NCBI RefSeq assembly: GCF_022179545.1
Contig: NZ_AP025518.1
Span: 4,154,001-4,218,000 of the forward strand
Source of the DNA: Mycolicibacterium fortuitum subsp. fortuitum
Lineage (GTDB): Bacteria; Actinomycetota; Actinomycetes; Mycobacteriales; Mycobacteriaceae
Reading direction: 5' to 3'
Length of the DNA stretch: 64,000 nucleotides
The notes under the pieces are model-generated. The model saw only the letters and a program-made list of their open reading frames with translations, searched no databases and was not told the DNA's origin. Positions 21,524 to 33,311 of this stretch are shown here, one piece after another (positions within the stretch are counted from its first letter, which is position 1; each line of letters opens with the position of its first letter). The position numbers were made by a program, and so were the translations under genes.

Positions 21524-21622
21524 ACGGATCACTCCTGACTCACGCCCACACACCGGCATCGGTGCGTAGCTGCGACACTAGTAGCGTCACCTAGCCCGTA
21601 ACGAGGTTTGTCCCGTCACGGG

Positions 21623-23296
<1,674 letters not shown>

Positions 23297-23407
23297 GCCA
23301 GTGATGTGCCTTTCTGAAACTCTTCGGGAATTCGGATGGGCGCTCGCGCGAAGGGGTCGCGTCAAACCCAACTCACTCGCGCCCATCCTAGGCGTGACCC
23401 GAACCGG

Positions 23408-23857
23408 CTAGGCCGACAGTGGCAGCTCAGCCTCGTCAGGCTCGGTTTCCGCGCCGTGGGCGTCGACGGGTTCGGGCTCGGCCGGCGGGCCGACGACGGG
23501 TTTGGGCAGGGGCGCGACCCTGGCCGTGCAGCGGGACAGATCGGGCCCGACCGCGGTGGCGCGCACCTCGACCGACGACCGGCGCACACCCTCTTTGTCT
23601 TCGTACTCATCGGTGTGGACATGCCCCACCACGATCACGGCGTCGCCCTTCATCAGGGAGGCGCTGGTGCCGGTGGCGAGATTTCCCCAGCAGTTGACCG
23701 TGACGTAGAGCGAGTTGCCGTGCTCCCAATTGCCGTCGGGCATGCGGCGCCGCGAATTGCTGGCCACCCTGAACTTGTACAGCTCCTGATCGCCGAACCG
23801 CCGCCGGACGGGATCGGTGATGATGTTGCCCACGATCGTGAACGGGGTCTCGAACAT
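23408..23857 (-). CDS. Single-stranded DNA-binding protein paralogue (SsbB-like)
   Basis: A 149-aa OB-fold protein (residues about 1-105: FETPFTIVGNIITDP, then NSLYVTVNCWGNLA and GDAVIVVGHVHTDEYEDKEG) with a short acidic C-terminus. It lacks the classical D-D-D-I-P-F tip of replicative SSB (ends ELPLSA), so it is the paralogue, not the housekeeping ssb. In M. smegmatis such a paralogue is linked to recombination and stress. ATG 23857 (with AAAGGAA upstream) is preferred over the in-frame start at 23878. Corresponds to Rv2478c. Confidence 0.85.
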   Translation of the reverse strand: MFETPFTIVGNIITDPVRRRFGDQELYKFRVASNSRRRMPDGNWEHGNSLYVTVNCWGNLATGTSASLMKGDAVIVVGHVHTDEYEDKEGVRRSSVEVRATAVGPDLSRCTARVAPLPKPVVGPPAEPEPVDAHGAETEPDEAELPLSA

Positions 23858-24024
23858 GTCTGGTTCCTTTCGCTTCATCCATTCCGGTGGCCGGCGTCGA
23901 AGAGGCGCGGCCGCCTTACCCAGCCATTGACCGCCGGAACCCCGACATGCGGCCCGCCTGCGGACCCGACGACGCCGCCGGCTGTGGATGAAACGCGGGC
24001 TGGGGATAACGTCCCCGGGACGTC

Positions 24025-26058
24025 CTACCGCGACGGACGGTCGCGACGCGCCATCTCGGCGAGCATGGCGTTGTAGGCGGCCAGGTCAGCGTCGTCGTCG
24101 CGATCGGCGGCCCGGTCCAGCCTCTTGGCGGTGCGCTGGTCACTGCGCCGCCACTGGATGAGCAGGGCCAGCATCACGATCACCAGGGGCACTTCGCCGG
24201 CCGCCCATGCGATGGCCCCGCCGAGGTGTTGGTCACCCGACAGGTCGGTGTGCCACGGCAGTTGCAGTGACCGGTAGAAGCTCTCGCCGAGCACGGTGTC
24301 CATGCCCATCATCACCACGCCGAAGAACGCGTGGAGCGGCAGCGAGGCGAACACCATCCCGATCTTGACCAAGTGTGGGACGGGCCTCGGAGTGGGGTCC
24401 ACGCCGATGACCACCCAATAGAAGAGGTACCCCGACAGCAGGAAGTGCACGTTCATCAGGATGTGCGCGGCGTGGTTGCTCACGGCCGCGTCGAAGATGC
24501 CGCCGAAGTACAGGCCGTAGAACCCCGCCACGAACAGGACTGTCGCGATGATGGGTTGAGTCAGGAACTGCGAGACCCGCGAATGCAGCGCGGCCAGCAG
24601 CCACTCCCGGGGGCCGGGTGGTGTCCCCCGCCCGGCTGCGGGCAGCGCCCGCAGCGCCAGGGTCACCGGCGCGCCAAGCACCAGCAGGACCGGCACCAGC
24701 ATCGACAGCAGCATGTGGGCGATCATGTGCATGCTGAACATCGCCGGCATGTAGCGGCCGAGCCCCGACGACGTGGTGAACAGCAGGGCCGCGCAGCCCA
24801 GCAGCCACGCGAGCGTGCGGCCCACGGGCCAGGCGTCGCCCCGTCGCCGCAGTCGGTAGACCGCCGCCAGGTACACCGCCGCGCCGATGATTGCCGCAGT
24901 ACCGAACAGCAGGTCGAACCGCCAGTCGAACAACACCCGGGCCACCGTCGGCGGGCCGGCGAAGTCGTATCCGATCGCGACCTCGGTCACACTGGGCACT
25001 CTCGGCTCCGGCGGGGGCGGGGTGCGGCCCAGTCCGACGGCGATGCCGAACGTCACGCCGAACAGGGCGGCCTCGGTGAGCGCCAACCGAATCAGCGGCG
25101 TGCGGGCGCCGGGATCGGCGGCCAGCGCGGTCAGGCTGACCCGACGCTGCCGCCACCCCAGGAAACCGAGCAGGCTCAGCGCGACGACCTTGGCCACCAG
25201 CAACCAGCCGTAGTCGGTGCGCACCAGATCGGGCAGCTGGATCCGCACCAGTGCGTTGAGCACGCCGCTGATGGCCATCGCGACGAAGCACCACAGCGCC
25301 AGGGCCGAGAAGCGGCGTGCGGCCAGAACGGTGTTGGAGCCGTCGGATGTCCCGGTGCCGGCCCGGATGGCGTGGGCCAACAGCGCCAGCAGGCCGCCGG
25401 CCCACAGCGCGGCGGCCACCAGATGGATGAACAGGCTGTTGGTGGCGAGGTCGTGGGCTCCACCAGCGGAGGAGTGACCGGTCAGGACCATGGGCATCAG
25501 CGTCAGCAGGGATCCGCCCAGCAAGACCGGCGTCCAGCCCCACCGCAGCACCGGCAGGCTCGCGATGGTGACGGCGGCGGCCAGGATCGCTGTCCAGCGC
25601 CACGCCACCGAGACATCGACGAGGCCGGAGGCCGACCACACGTCGACCGGACCGAGATGATCCAGCAGCGGTTGTCCGGAGACATCGGAGATCGTCAACG
25701 GAACCAGCAACGCGGCACACACCGTCCATACGCCGGAGGCGGCCGTGCCGAGACGCAGCGCACGGTAGCCGGCCACGTCGAGCACACCGTTGGTCTGCGG
25801 TGCCGCCAGGAACGCGGCGAACAGGAAGGACCCGACCGCGACGACGGCGGCGATCTCACCGGCGGCGCGTACGAACGGCAGGCCGTAGGTGGTGATCGGG
25901 CCGGGGTCGGGCAGGCCGGTGGCGGTCAGGGCGTCGGCAAGGGACAGCGCACCGATGCCCGCGGCCACTGCCCCGGCCAGCACGCCCACTCCGACCAGCA
26001 CGGGCCACACCGCGCTGTTGCGCACGCTGGATGCGGCCACCCGACCGGCAGAAGTCAT
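24025..26058 (-). CDS. CopD-CtaG fusion membrane protein (copper transport / oxidase assembly)
   Basis: A 677-aa polytopic membrane protein with roughly 14 hydrophobic segments. The N-terminal half (about 1-330) is a CopD copper-import-like domain. The C-terminal half (about 380-640) is a CtaG-like cytochrome oxidase assembly domain with Met/His-rich helices (MPAMFSMHMIAHMLLSMLVP, HILMNVHFLLSG). It resembles M. tuberculosis Rv0102. ATG 26058 is chosen; the in-frame GTG at 26088 lies only 14 bp from plsB2. A copper-supply role for the aa3 oxidase (compare ctaJ at 12.0 kb) is inference. Confidence 0.85.
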   Translation of the reverse strand: MTSAGRVAASSVRNSAVWPVLVGVGVLAGAVAAGIGALSLADALTATGLPDPGPITTYGLPFVRAAGEIAAVVAVGSFLFAAFLAAPQTNGVLDVAGYRALRLGTAASGVWTVCAALLVPLTISDVSGQPLLDHLGPVDVWSASGLVDVSVAWRWTAILAAAVTIASLPVLRWGWTPVLLGGSLLTLMPMVLTGHSSAGGAHDLATNSLFIHLVAAALWAGGLLALLAHAIRAGTGTSDGSNTVLAARRFSALALWCFVAMAISGVLNALVRIQLPDLVRTDYGWLLVAKVVALSLLGFLGWRQRRVSLTALAADPGARTPLIRLALTEAALFGVTFGIAVGLGRTPPPPEPRVPSVTEVAIGYDFAGPPTVARVLFDWRFDLLFGTAAIIGAAVYLAAVYRLRRRGDAWPVGRTLAWLLGCAALLFTTSSGLGRYMPAMFSMHMIAHMLLSMLVPVLLVLGAPVTLALRALPAAGRGTPPGPREWLLAALHSRVSQFLTQPIIATVLFVAGFYGLYFGGIFDAAVSNHAAHILMNVHFLLSGYLFYWVVIGVDPTPRPVPHLVKIGMVFASLPLHAFFGVVMMGMDTVLGESFYRSLQLPWHTDLSGDQHLGGAIAWAAGEVPLVIVMLALLIQWRRSDQRTAKRLDRAADRDDDADLAAYNAMLAEMARRDRPSR

Positions 26059-26102
26059 GGTCCAAGGGTATGGCGTGGGCCGCACCACGCCGGTGGCCAG
26101 TC

Positions 26103-28472
26103 CTAGGGAGCCTGCTGGGCGCGGCGCTGCTGCTCCCGGAAGTAGAACTGCTCACGGGCGATCTCATCGACCTTGTCCATATCGGCGACGATCCCGCGCA
26201 GTTCATCGCGGAACGCGTTGCGCCGTTCTTTCAGATCCGGACCGTTGACCAGGAGGTTCTGATCGGCGGCCACCTGCCGCGCGGTGGCGAACAACAGAGC
26301 CGACACCGACTCGTTGCTACCGACCCGCCCCTGGGCGACGTATTGACGCCCGACGCCCAGCGCGCGTTTGGTCAGATCGCGTTCCCCGATCTCGGCGGGT
26401 GCGTCACGCAGCACGTCGGCCACGATCCCGTAGGCCTCGAAGAACGGGCGCAACATGGCACCCACCAGCAGCGGCCGCTTGCAGCGCAACATCTGATAGA
26501 TGTCGTCGCCGCCGGCGGAGACCTTCGCTTCCCAGCCGCCCGCCTCCTGCCCTTCCGGCGTGCGGTCGTACCACGACATCTCTTCGGCGACGTTGTCGCG
26601 GAACGCTGCTGAATCGGCGAAGTAGAAATCGAACTTGAGCAGGTCACGCAGCCGCATCACCTGGTCCCAGAACGCCTGCAGCGGGTCACCGGTGACATGC
26701 GCGGCATGCGCCAGCGCCAGTTCGACGATCGAGGTCTCCTGGAAGGCATGGATCAGCGAGTTCCGGTAGAACGCCGCCTCCAGCTCGTCCTCGGGGGCGA
26801 TGCGCCAGACCGGCTCGCGACCGCCGTCCACCAACGTCACCGGATGACCGCCGGAGAGGGCGTCGACCGCCGAACGCACGCCCTCGGCGGTGCGCAACCG
26901 CAGGGCGCTGTTGGTCATCGGGGTGTTCTTGCGCTCCAGGTAGTCCAGCGAGTCCTGCAGCGTGTGATGCAGTTGATCGAGGGTCAGGGCGACGCCACGG
27001 GCGCCCAGCAACAGTGCCGACACCAGGTTGGTGGCGTTGACGGGCGTCACCCGCAGAATCCGCCAGGCCACCTCGAACGCCATCTTCTGCATCGCCAGAC
27101 GTTTGGCCGCCTCGTCGTGGGCCATCTCGCCGCCGGGCTCTCCGAGGTGCTCACGCATCGAAACCGCTTCGGGGAAACGGACATAGATCTTGCCGTAGTT
27201 GCGCTCGCCCTGGGCCTTGATGAAGTTGTACAGCCAGCTGAGGCCCTCGGGCGTCTTCTCACCGCCTCGCGCATACGCGGCGTACTCGGCGGTCTCGTGC
27301 AGCTGGTCGAAACTGATCGATACCGGCTGCAGCAGGATGTCGTCGCTGCGCCCGTCGAGGTAGGCATTGGCGACGTAGGCGAGCAGTCCGAGCTTGGGCG
27401 GCAACATCTTTCCGGTCCGCGAACGGGTGCCCTCGATGGACCAGTTCAGGTTGAACCGCTTCTCGACGATGTAGCCGACGTACTGCCGCAACACGTACTT
27501 GTAGAGCGGGTCGTCGAGCTTGCGCCGCAGGAAGATGACGCCGGAATGCCGGAACAGCGGACCCATCAGGCCGAACGACAGATTGATCCCGGCGAACGTG
27601 TACACGGGGGGAAGCCGGTTCTCCTGCATGGCCACCGGGACGATGACCCCGTCGAGGTAGGACCGGTGGGAGAACAGCAGCACCGCCGGATGTTGTTCCA
27701 GGGCATGGCGCATCGACTCGATCTCGGCGCGGTCGTAGTCGATGCGCGGGTCGAAGCCACGGCTGAAGATGGCCCGGCCCAAGGTCGGGATCAAGTCCAC
27801 CGAGAAGCGACTCCATCCGGTGGAGAGCTCGTCGAGCATCTCCCCGGCCTTCTCCACCGTCGCCCCGGGGATCTGCTCGAGACCCTGACGGAACCGCGCC
27901 GAGTCCAGCATCTCCGGCTTTACCAGGCGCGGGGATTTGTATTCGGGGCCGAGCAGGCGCAGCTCCACCCGCTCGATCGCCAGCACCGCTCGACGGAGCA
28001 CGAAACGTGCGAATTCTCTGGGATTTTCCGCGACGGTGGTCTCACTCCACTGCTTACGCAGCTCGGATACCTTGGCCGGTTCACCGGCCACGACCCGGGC
28101 GCGGGTCGGATCTTTGCGCAGGATGCGCCGCTGCAGGATCTCCGGTGGCCGGTAGGTGTCACGACCGGAGATCAACCCGACCACCTTCAACCGGGTGGGT
28201 AGCCCGGCAGGCACCCAGAACACCCGCACCGGAACCACCAGGCGGTCCTCGTCCGCTTCGAGTTCCTCGACCAGCCGGGCCACCACTCCGGGTGCGGGCT
28301 CATCGGTGGCAGGCAACTGCAGTACCTCGACCGTGGAGTCGGGGTGTTCGCGCCGCTGGGTCTTGAGCCAGTCGTTGAGCAGCTCCAGTTCGGCCGGCGA
28401 GGACACCGACGCGAGTACCAGCGCATCGTCGGTGGTGCTGAAACTGGCGAAATCATCGACTCCCGCGGTCAC
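26103..28472 (-). CDS. plsB2: Glycerol-3-phosphate acyltransferase
   Basis: A 789-aa membrane-associated enzyme making 1-acyl-glycerol-3-phosphate, the first step of phospholipid and triacylglycerol synthesis. The acyltransferase block I H269-R-S-Y-L-D274, a [10 protein letters not shown] block II and the glycerophosphate-binding [10 protein letters not shown] block III are in order within residues about 260-350. A long C-terminal domain follows, as in E. coli PlsB. GTG start inside a GTGA overlap with the plsC-like gene; third gene of the acyltransferase operon. Orthologous position to Rv2482c. Confidence 0.94.
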   Translation of the reverse strand: MTAGVDDFASFSTTDDALVLASVSSPAELELLNDWLKTQRREHPDSTVEVLQLPATDEPAPGVVARLVEELEADEDRLVVPVRVFWVPAGLPTRLKVVGLISGRDTYRPPEILQRRILRKDPTRARVVAGEPAKVSELRKQWSETTVAENPREFARFVLRRAVLAIERVELRLLGPEYKSPRLVKPEMLDSARFRQGLEQIPGATVEKAGEMLDELSTGWSRFSVDLIPTLGRAIFSRGFDPRIDYDRAEIESMRHALEQHPAVLLFSHRSYLDGVIVPVAMQENRLPPVYTFAGINLSFGLMGPLFRHSGVIFLRRKLDDPLYKYVLRQYVGYIVEKRFNLNWSIEGTRSRTGKMLPPKLGLLAYVANAYLDGRSDDILLQPVSISFDQLHETAEYAAYARGGEKTPEGLSWLYNFIKAQGERNYGKIYVRFPEAVSMREHLGEPGGEMAHDEAAKRLAMQKMAFEVAWRILRVTPVNATNLVSALLLGARGVALTLDQLHHTLQDSLDYLERKNTPMTNSALRLRTAEGVRSAVDALSGGHPVTLVDGGREPVWRIAPEDELEAAFYRNSLIHAFQETSIVELALAHAAHVTGDPLQAFWDQVMRLRDLLKFDFYFADSAAFRDNVAEEMSWYDRTPEGQEAGGWEAKVSAGGDDIYQMLRCKRPLLVGAMLRPFFEAYGIVADVLRDAPAEIGERDLTKRALGVGRQYVAQGRVGSNESVSALLFATARQVAADQNLLVNGPDLKERRNAFRDELRGIVADMDKVDEIAREQFYFREQQRRAQQAP

Positions 28473-30115
28473 GGCCGGCCCTTCTGGGTCGAATGCGACG
28501 ACGAGTTGGACGATGGAGTATCCGGTTTGGCCGCAGCCGTTTTGGCGGCGGCTTTCTTCGCCGGCGCCTTCTTGGCGGCGCGCCGGGGTGAGGTCTTCTC
28601 GGCCGGGGCGCGGGTGTAGATGTCGAAGCTGGGCAGCTCGTCCTGCGGCCAGGATTTCAGTGTGTCGAGGTAGATCTGCCGAACTTCGGCGATGCGGTCG
28701 GACAGGTTCTCGACTGTCCAGTCGTCCACCGATATCGGTGGGTACACCGCGACATCCACCTTGCCCGGGTTGAACGTGCTGGAATCTCGGTGCGCGATCA
28801 CCTCGGCGTTGCGGATCACGATCGGCACGATCGGCACGCCCGCGGCCATGGCGATACGGAACGGCCCCTTCTTGAAGGGACCCACCTCGGTGGTGTCCAG
28901 ACGGGTACCCTCAGGGGCGATCAGGATCGACAGGCCTTTGCGGGCAAGCTCTTCCACTTTGTGGAGACCTTCGACGGCCTTTTCCGGATCGTCGCGGTCG
29001 ATGAATGCCGCGTCCATCACCTTGCCCAGCGGGCCCATCAGTGGATTGCGCTCCAGCTCTTTCTTCCCGACGCCGGTGAAGTCCACCCCGACCAGGCGCC
29101 CGGCGATCATCGGATCGGCCTGGTTGCGGTGGTTGAAGATGAATACCGCGGGACGCTGTGCGGTCAGGTTCTCCTCACCCAGGACGTTGAGCTCGATGCC
29201 TGTGGTGAGCATCAGCAGCTTGCTCCAGTTCGAGGTGAAGAAGTTGACCCCGGTGCGTTTGTTGCGGGTCAACAGCCCGAGCCCGATCGCGCCGGCGGCC
29301 ACAGTCGGGATGGCGGCCAGGCTGGCCAGCGTGCGCAGCTGCGAAATCGGGCTGCTGCCGCTGCGGCTGCTGAACTTCAGTACGGGCCAGCCTCGCTTGG
29401 CGGCGACGGCAGCCAACTTTCCGGCCGGATTCGTGGGCCGCGGATGGCCCACCAGATACATCAGCGCCACGTCCTCGTCACCGTCGGCGTAGAAATAGCT
29501 CTTGCTGAGATCCACCCCGTTGGCCTCCGAGAAGTTCTGTACCGCACGGGCTTTGCCCGGGCCCCAGATCACCGGCCTCATCACCTCCCCGGTGATCAGT
29601 CCGTCCTCGTCGGTCTCGAACTTGTTGCACAGCACGTTGTCGATACCGAGAAAGCGGGCGACAGGCTCGACCTGAACCGTCAATGCCGACGAGCTCAACA
29701 CCACGGTGTGCCCACGGGCCATGTGCGCACGCACCATCGCACGCATCTCGGGGTACATGCGGCCCTGCACATGCTGGACGAACAGCCGTTCGCCGAGCTC
29801 GTCGAGATCGCTGAGCGAGTTACCCCGCAGCATACGGGCGCCCTTGCCGATCAGATCCTCGAACTCCGAACGCCCGAGTTGGTGGTTCAGCCCGGCCTGC
29901 ACCATCCCGATGAACTCGCCGACGCTCATCTGGCCGCGGCGCAACCGGTCCCGGGTCATGATCACCCCGGTGAACCCGGCCACCAGTGTTCCGTCGAGGT
30001 CGAAGAAGGCGCCGATTTCGGGGCCCTCCGGACTGCCCTCGATCTCGGCGAGTGTGCCGGGCAGCCGCATCTGCCTGGTACCGCTGGACTTCGGGGCCTC
30101 GTCTCGCGATGTCAC
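28469..30115 (-). CDS. plsC: HAD-phosphatase / 1-acylglycerol-3-phosphate acyltransferase fusion (PlsC-like)
   Basis: A 548-aa two-domain enzyme. N-terminal HAD-IB domain (about 33-265) with the nucleophile motif D39-x-D41-G-T and the C-terminal DGDEDVALM loop, similar to phosphoserine-phosphatase-like SerB domains. C-terminal PlsC domain (about 300-510) with N-H329-R-N-Q-A-D334 and PEGTRLD. A final Lys/Ala-rich tail of about 30 residues ([16 protein letters not shown]) is low-complexity. A fusion could allow sequential acylation and dephosphorylation. GTG start in a GTGA overlap with the WS/DGAT gene. Equivalent to Rv2483c. Confidence 0.92.
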   Translation of the reverse strand: MTSRDEAPKSSGTRQMRLPGTLAEIEGSPEGPEIGAFFDLDGTLVAGFTGVIMTRDRLRRGQMSVGEFIGMVQAGLNHQLGRSEFEDLIGKGARMLRGNSLSDLDELGERLFVQHVQGRMYPEMRAMVRAHMARGHTVVLSSSALTVQVEPVARFLGIDNVLCNKFETDEDGLITGEVMRPVIWGPGKARAVQNFSEANGVDLSKSYFYADGDEDVALMYLVGHPRPTNPAGKLAAVAAKRGWPVLKFSSRSGSSPISQLRTLASLAAIPTVAAGAIGLGLLTRNKRTGVNFFTSNWSKLLMLTTGIELNVLGEENLTAQRPAVFIFNHRNQADPMIAGRLVGVDFTGVGKKELERNPLMGPLGKVMDAAFIDRDDPEKAVEGLHKVEELARKGLSILIAPEGTRLDTTEVGPFKKGPFRIAMAAGVPIVPIVIRNAEVIAHRDSSTFNPGKVDVAVYPPISVDDWTVENLSDRIAEVRQIYLDTLKSWPQDELPSFDIYTRAPAEKTSPRRAAKKAPAKKAAAKTAAAKPDTPSSNSSSHSTQKGRP

Positions 30116-31581
30116 TGTGCCGCACTCCCGTTCGTCGCCGAGGTGTCACCACTGAAGGAGGCCGGCTCCGCGCGGCCGTCACCGCCGAGTGCCAGCACCT
30201 CGTCGAATCCTGCCACCAGGCACTCGGCGAACAGCTTCTCGTCGGTGATGGCGGCGCGGTCGTAACGGGCGGTGACCGTGATGTAGCCCGAACGCGAGAT
30301 CAGCACCACCATCATCGCGACGCCGGGCAGCGGACCTATTCCGTAGTGGCGCAGTATCTTTGCGCCGGCGATGAAGGTGTCACCCGGCCAGACCGGGACA
30401 TTGCTGGCTTGCACGTCGGAGTTCACCACGGAGCCGGCCACCGTCTCCAGGACGGCATCGGGCAGCAGGCTCAGGACGGGTGCGATCGAGCCGACCACGT
30501 CGATGGCGCGCTCCTCGCGCTTGCTCGTCATCTGTGCCCGCACGGCCTTGATCCGGGTCTCCGGGTCGACGATCCCGACCGGTGCGGCCAGGTTCACGCC
30601 GGCGAAACGATTGCCGCCCGCGGGGTCATCCTCGGAGCGCAGATTGACCGGCACCGCCATCGGCAGCGTCTCGATCGAAATGCCCATGGCGTCGTGGTAG
30701 AGCCGCAGTGCGCCGCACAACCCGGCCAGGTAAGCGTCGTTGATCGACCCCCCGGCGGCCTTGGCGGCGCGGTGCAGGTCGGAAAACGGAATGTCGATCG
30801 CCTCGCTGCGCGACGACAGGCTGCGGCGGCGCAGCAGTGGCGATGGATGGGCCGCCGGGCCCATCACCCGCGCTCCGGACCTCGCGTAGTCGACTGCGCC
30901 GTTCACCGCCGAGACCGGGTCGCGTACCACCTTGCTCACCGTGCGGGCAGCCTGCCCGAGCGCACCGAGCACACCGCCCGCGATCGATCCGGGTAGCCGG
31001 TTGATCCCCTCGCGCATCAGGTCATTGGGCGACAGGTCCTGCGGGATGGGTAGCGGTGCCGGGGCAGCCGGTGCGGGGTCGCGTTCGAGGTCGTAGATGT
31101 TGGCGAACATCTCCACCATGCCGACGCCGTCGGACACCGCGTGGCTCAGGTGCAGGATGGTCGCCGCGCGCCCGTCTGCCAGTCCCTCGACGAGGGTGGC
31201 ACTCCAGAGTGGACGGCTGATGTCCATCGGTGACTGCAGTGCGATCTCGGCCAGGTCGAACACGTCGCGCAACGTGCCAGGATCCGGAACCCGCACCCGC
31301 CGCACGTGATAGTCGAGATTGAAATCGGGGTCGACGACCCAGCGCGGGGCAGCTGTGGGCAGAGTGGGCATCACGACTTTCTGGCGTAACCGCAGTACCT
31401 TGCGCGAGGCGTGATCCAGACGTGAACGGAAGCGGTCCCAATCCGGTGTGGTGTCGAGAATCTCGACTCCGAGGATCCCTGACCGGGTGCGCGGGTTTGC
31501 CTCTCCCCGATGCAACAGCTGATCGACTGCGCTCAGTTCTTCTGGCAGTCCGGCCGCGTCCAACTCCGGCACGTCGCTCAT
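30112..31581 (-). CDS. WS/DGAT-family acyltransferase (Rv2484c-like)
   Basis: A 489-aa member of the wax-ester synthase/diacylglycerol acyltransferase family, which makes triacylglycerol from diacylglycerol and acyl-CoA. Condensation-type N-terminal domain and a DUF1298-like C-terminal domain (SNVPVWPGDTFIAGAKILRHYG region) are present. The catalytic motif HHxxxDG reads S-H-A-V-S-D-G, so the first His is Ser while the general-base second His and the DG are kept. ATG 31581 (AGGGA upstream) is preferred over the in-frame start at 31626. First gene of a three-acyltransferase unit linked by GTGA overlaps. Confidence 0.88.
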   Translation of the reverse strand: MSDVPELDAAGLPEELSAVDQLLHRGEANPRTRSGILGVEILDTTPDWDRFRSRLDHASRKVLRLRQKVVMPTLPTAAPRWVVDPDFNLDYHVRRVRVPDPGTLRDVFDLAEIALQSPMDISRPLWSATLVEGLADGRAATILHLSHAVSDGVGMVEMFANIYDLERDPAPAAPAPLPIPQDLSPNDLMREGINRLPGSIAGGVLGALGQAARTVSKVVRDPVSAVNGAVDYARSGARVMGPAAHPSPLLRRRSLSSRSEAIDIPFSDLHRAAKAAGGSINDAYLAGLCGALRLYHDAMGISIETLPMAVPVNLRSEDDPAGGNRFAGVNLAAPVGIVDPETRIKAVRAQMTSKREERAIDVVGSIAPVLSLLPDAVLETVAGSVVNSDVQASNVPVWPGDTFIAGAKILRHYGIGPLPGVAMMVVLISRSGYITVTARYDRAAITDEKLFAECLVAGFDEVLALGGDGRAEPASFSGDTSATNGSAAQ

Positions 31582-31716
31582 AGCGTGTCCCTCTCCCCTC
31601 CCCCTGGCCGCCAGTGCAGCGTCCACGCTAGTCCGCCACGGGCCGCGGGGGTTCGCTTTGCCGGTGACACAGCTTGCGTGGCGTTGGGCACAGGCACGAT
31701 AGACTCTGCGGGCGCT

Positions 31717-31790
31717 GCCTCCGTAGCTCAGTTGGATAGAGCAAGGGCCTTCTAATCCCTAGGTCGCAGGTTCGATTCCTGCCGGGGGCG
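31717..31790 (+). tRNA. tRNA-Arg (anticodon TCT)
   Basis: A cloverleaf can be drawn by hand. Acceptor stem GCCTCCG pairs with CGGGGGC at 31783-31789 (one G-U pair). D arm GCTC...GAGC. Anticodon arm AGGGC-CTTCTAA-TCCCT with anticodon TCT (one mismatch at the loop-closing pair). T arm GCAGG-TTCGATT-CCTGC, discriminator G. CCA is not encoded. No partial duplicate of its 3' end and no integrase gene were noticed nearby, so there is no sign that it served as an integration site in this window. Confidence 0.95.
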
Positions 31791-31896
31791 CTTTTCATTC
31801 GTCTTACCCGGGTGATGCTCGTCGTTTCTGTGCCGGGTGAGACCCGACAGGCATTAAGGTCTGTCTGTCCTGGTAGCCCGACAGTTCGGAGACGAC

Positions 31897-32385
31897 ATGA
31901 GCACGTATCGGACGATCCTTGTCGGGACCGACGGCTCCGACTCGTCGCTGCGCGCGGTGCACCGCGCCGGCGAGATCGCCGCGCAGGAGAACGCGAAGCT
32001 GATCATCGCGAGCGCGCATCAACCCGTGGCCGAAAAGGGCGGCTGGTCGCGAGCGCCGTCGCCTGATCACGTAGTAGACACCCGCGCGGAGGACAGCCTC
32101 AAGCGCGAGGGCTACCGGATGCACGGCGCCGCCCCGGTCTACGAGATCCTCCAGGTGGCGCGCGACCGGGCCAGAGCCGCCGGCGCCGCGGATATCGTCG
32201 AGCGGGCGGTCGAAGGCGCCCCGGTCGACGCCCTGGTGAAACTCGCCAAGGACGTCGGTGCGGATCTGATCGTCGTCGGTGACATCGGGCTCGACTCCGT
32301 CGCGGGCCGCCTTCTGGGTTCAGTGCCTGCCACCATCGCCCGGCGCGTGAAGATCGACATCCTCATCGTCCACACCGCGGACTGA
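31897..32385 (+). CDS. Universal stress protein (UspA family, ATP-binding type)
   Basis: A 162-aa single-domain Usp. The N-terminal strand TILVGTDGSDSS and the C-terminal nucleotide loop V-G-D-I-G-L-x-S-V-A-G-R-L-L-G-S (about 130-145) fit the G-x2-G-x9-G-S/T ATP/cAMP-binding pattern. The sequence resembles M. tuberculosis Rv1636, a cAMP-binding Usp, rather than the two-domain DosR-regulated Usps. Monocistronic; converges with the metallo-hydrolase 10 bp away. Confidence 0.9.
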   Translation: MSTYRTILVGTDGSDSSLRAVHRAGEIAAQENAKLIIASAHQPVAEKGGWSRAPSPDHVVDTRAEDSLKREGYRMHGAAPVYEILQVARDRARAAGAADIVERAVEGAPVDALVKLAKDVGADLIVVGDIGLDSVAGRLLGSVPATIARRVKIDILIVHTAD

Positions 32386-32395
32386 GACGCGGCGA

Positions 32396-33229
32396 TCAGA
32401 ACGGTACCCACATCAGCCTGTCGTCGTCGGAGACGACGGTGCCCGCGGTCGGGGCGGCGAAGTGGGTGCCGAGCAGCAGCGCCTGTTCGTCGGCGGCGCT
32501 CTGCAACAGCCGCGCGCGGGTCCGCGCGGCAGTAACCGGGTCCTCGTCGGGCAACGCCTGCACTTCCGGATGCGTGATCTGCAGAGGGTGGTGGATGACA
32601 TCTCCACTGACCACCGCCACTTCCCCGCCGGATTCGATCCGCACCGCGGCGTGCCCCGGCGTATGACCGGGCGTGGCGACCAATCGGATCTCGTCGGTGA
32701 TCACGTGGTCCGCCTCGGTGAGCCGCAGAACATCGTGTGCGACAAGCGGTTCGACGGTTTCGTCGGCGGCGCGGTTGGGCGCCGAGGACTGCCGCCATGA
32801 CATGTATTCGTCGGCGGTCAGCAGGTACGTCGCGTTGGGATACGTGGGAATCCAGGCGCCGTCACGCCGCGTGGTGTTGCGCCCGGCATGGTCCAGGTGG
32901 AGGTGAGTGCAGACGACGAGGGTGACATCGTCGGGAGTGAATCCAGCCGCGGCCAGCGACTGCCGGTACCGGTCCGGGTCCATGGGAATCTGGTACGGCA
33001 GACCGTGGCCTTCCCCGAAGCAGCAGTCCACGACCACGAGTTCGTCGCCCGATTCGATGAGGAACGACTGGATGGCCACCAGCAGATTGCCCGCGTCGTC
33101 GACGTAGTGCGGGTGGAGCCAGCTCGGAAGCTCCGACGGAAGCCCACGAAACAGTCGGTCGGGACGGGTCGGCACCAGGGTTTCGAGCACCGAATGGATC
33201 GTCAGCGCGCCGATCGTCCACTTCTGCAT
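32396..33229 (-). CDS. MBL-fold metallo-hydrolase
   Basis: A 277-aa metallo-beta-lactamase-fold hydrolase. Metal ligands H109-x-H111-x-D113-H114 are intact, followed by PGHTPGH (third His), the bridging D in VSGDVIHHP, and a last His in LLGTHFAAP. No signal peptide. The family spans lactonases, thioesterases and phosphodiesterases, so the substrate is not fixed. It is divergent from the GntR regulator, with the shared palindrome (33246) 17 bp before its start. It therefore probably belongs to the same regulon as the catabolic operon at 34.15 kb. Confidence 0.88.
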   Translation of the reverse strand: MQKWTIGALTIHSVLETLVPTRPDRLFRGLPSELPSWLHPHYVDDAGNLLVAIQSFLIESGDELVVVDCCFGEGHGLPYQIPMDPDRYRQSLAAAGFTPDDVTLVVCTHLHLDHAGRNTTRRDGAWIPTYPNATYLLTADEYMSWRQSSAPNRAADETVEPLVAHDVLRLTEADHVITDEIRLVATPGHTPGHAAVRIESGGEVAVVSGDVIHHPLQITHPEVQALPDEDPVTAARTRARLLQSAADEQALLLGTHFAAPTAGTVVSDDDRLMWVPF

Positions 33230-33245
33230 GGCTCACCGTATGAGA

Positions 33246-33256
33246 CAAATCATTTG
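33246..33256. promoter_or_regulatory. Candidate GntR operator (CAAAT-C-ATTTG) between MBL and gntR
   Basis: Perfect 5-bp palindrome in the 82-bp divergent intergenic region, AT-rich against a GC-rich background. The same motif with one change recurs over the promoter of the downstream operon at 34140. Confidence 0.6.
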
Positions 33257-33311
33257 GATACAAGCGGTCGCACAGCAGCTTCAGCGGCCGACCATCTGGC
33301 ACACTCGATGC

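Noticed and set aside
23983..24009. TGTGGATGA and TGGGGATAA, two DnaA-box-like 9-mers near the SSB paralogue
   Set aside because: Each has one mismatch to the box, there are only two, and no origin-linked gene (dnaA, dnaN, recF) is nearby; chance is sufficient.
31717..31790. tRNA-Arg as an integration site for the accessory region to its right
   Set aside because: No integrase gene and no repeated tRNA 3' end seen in the following 30 kb.
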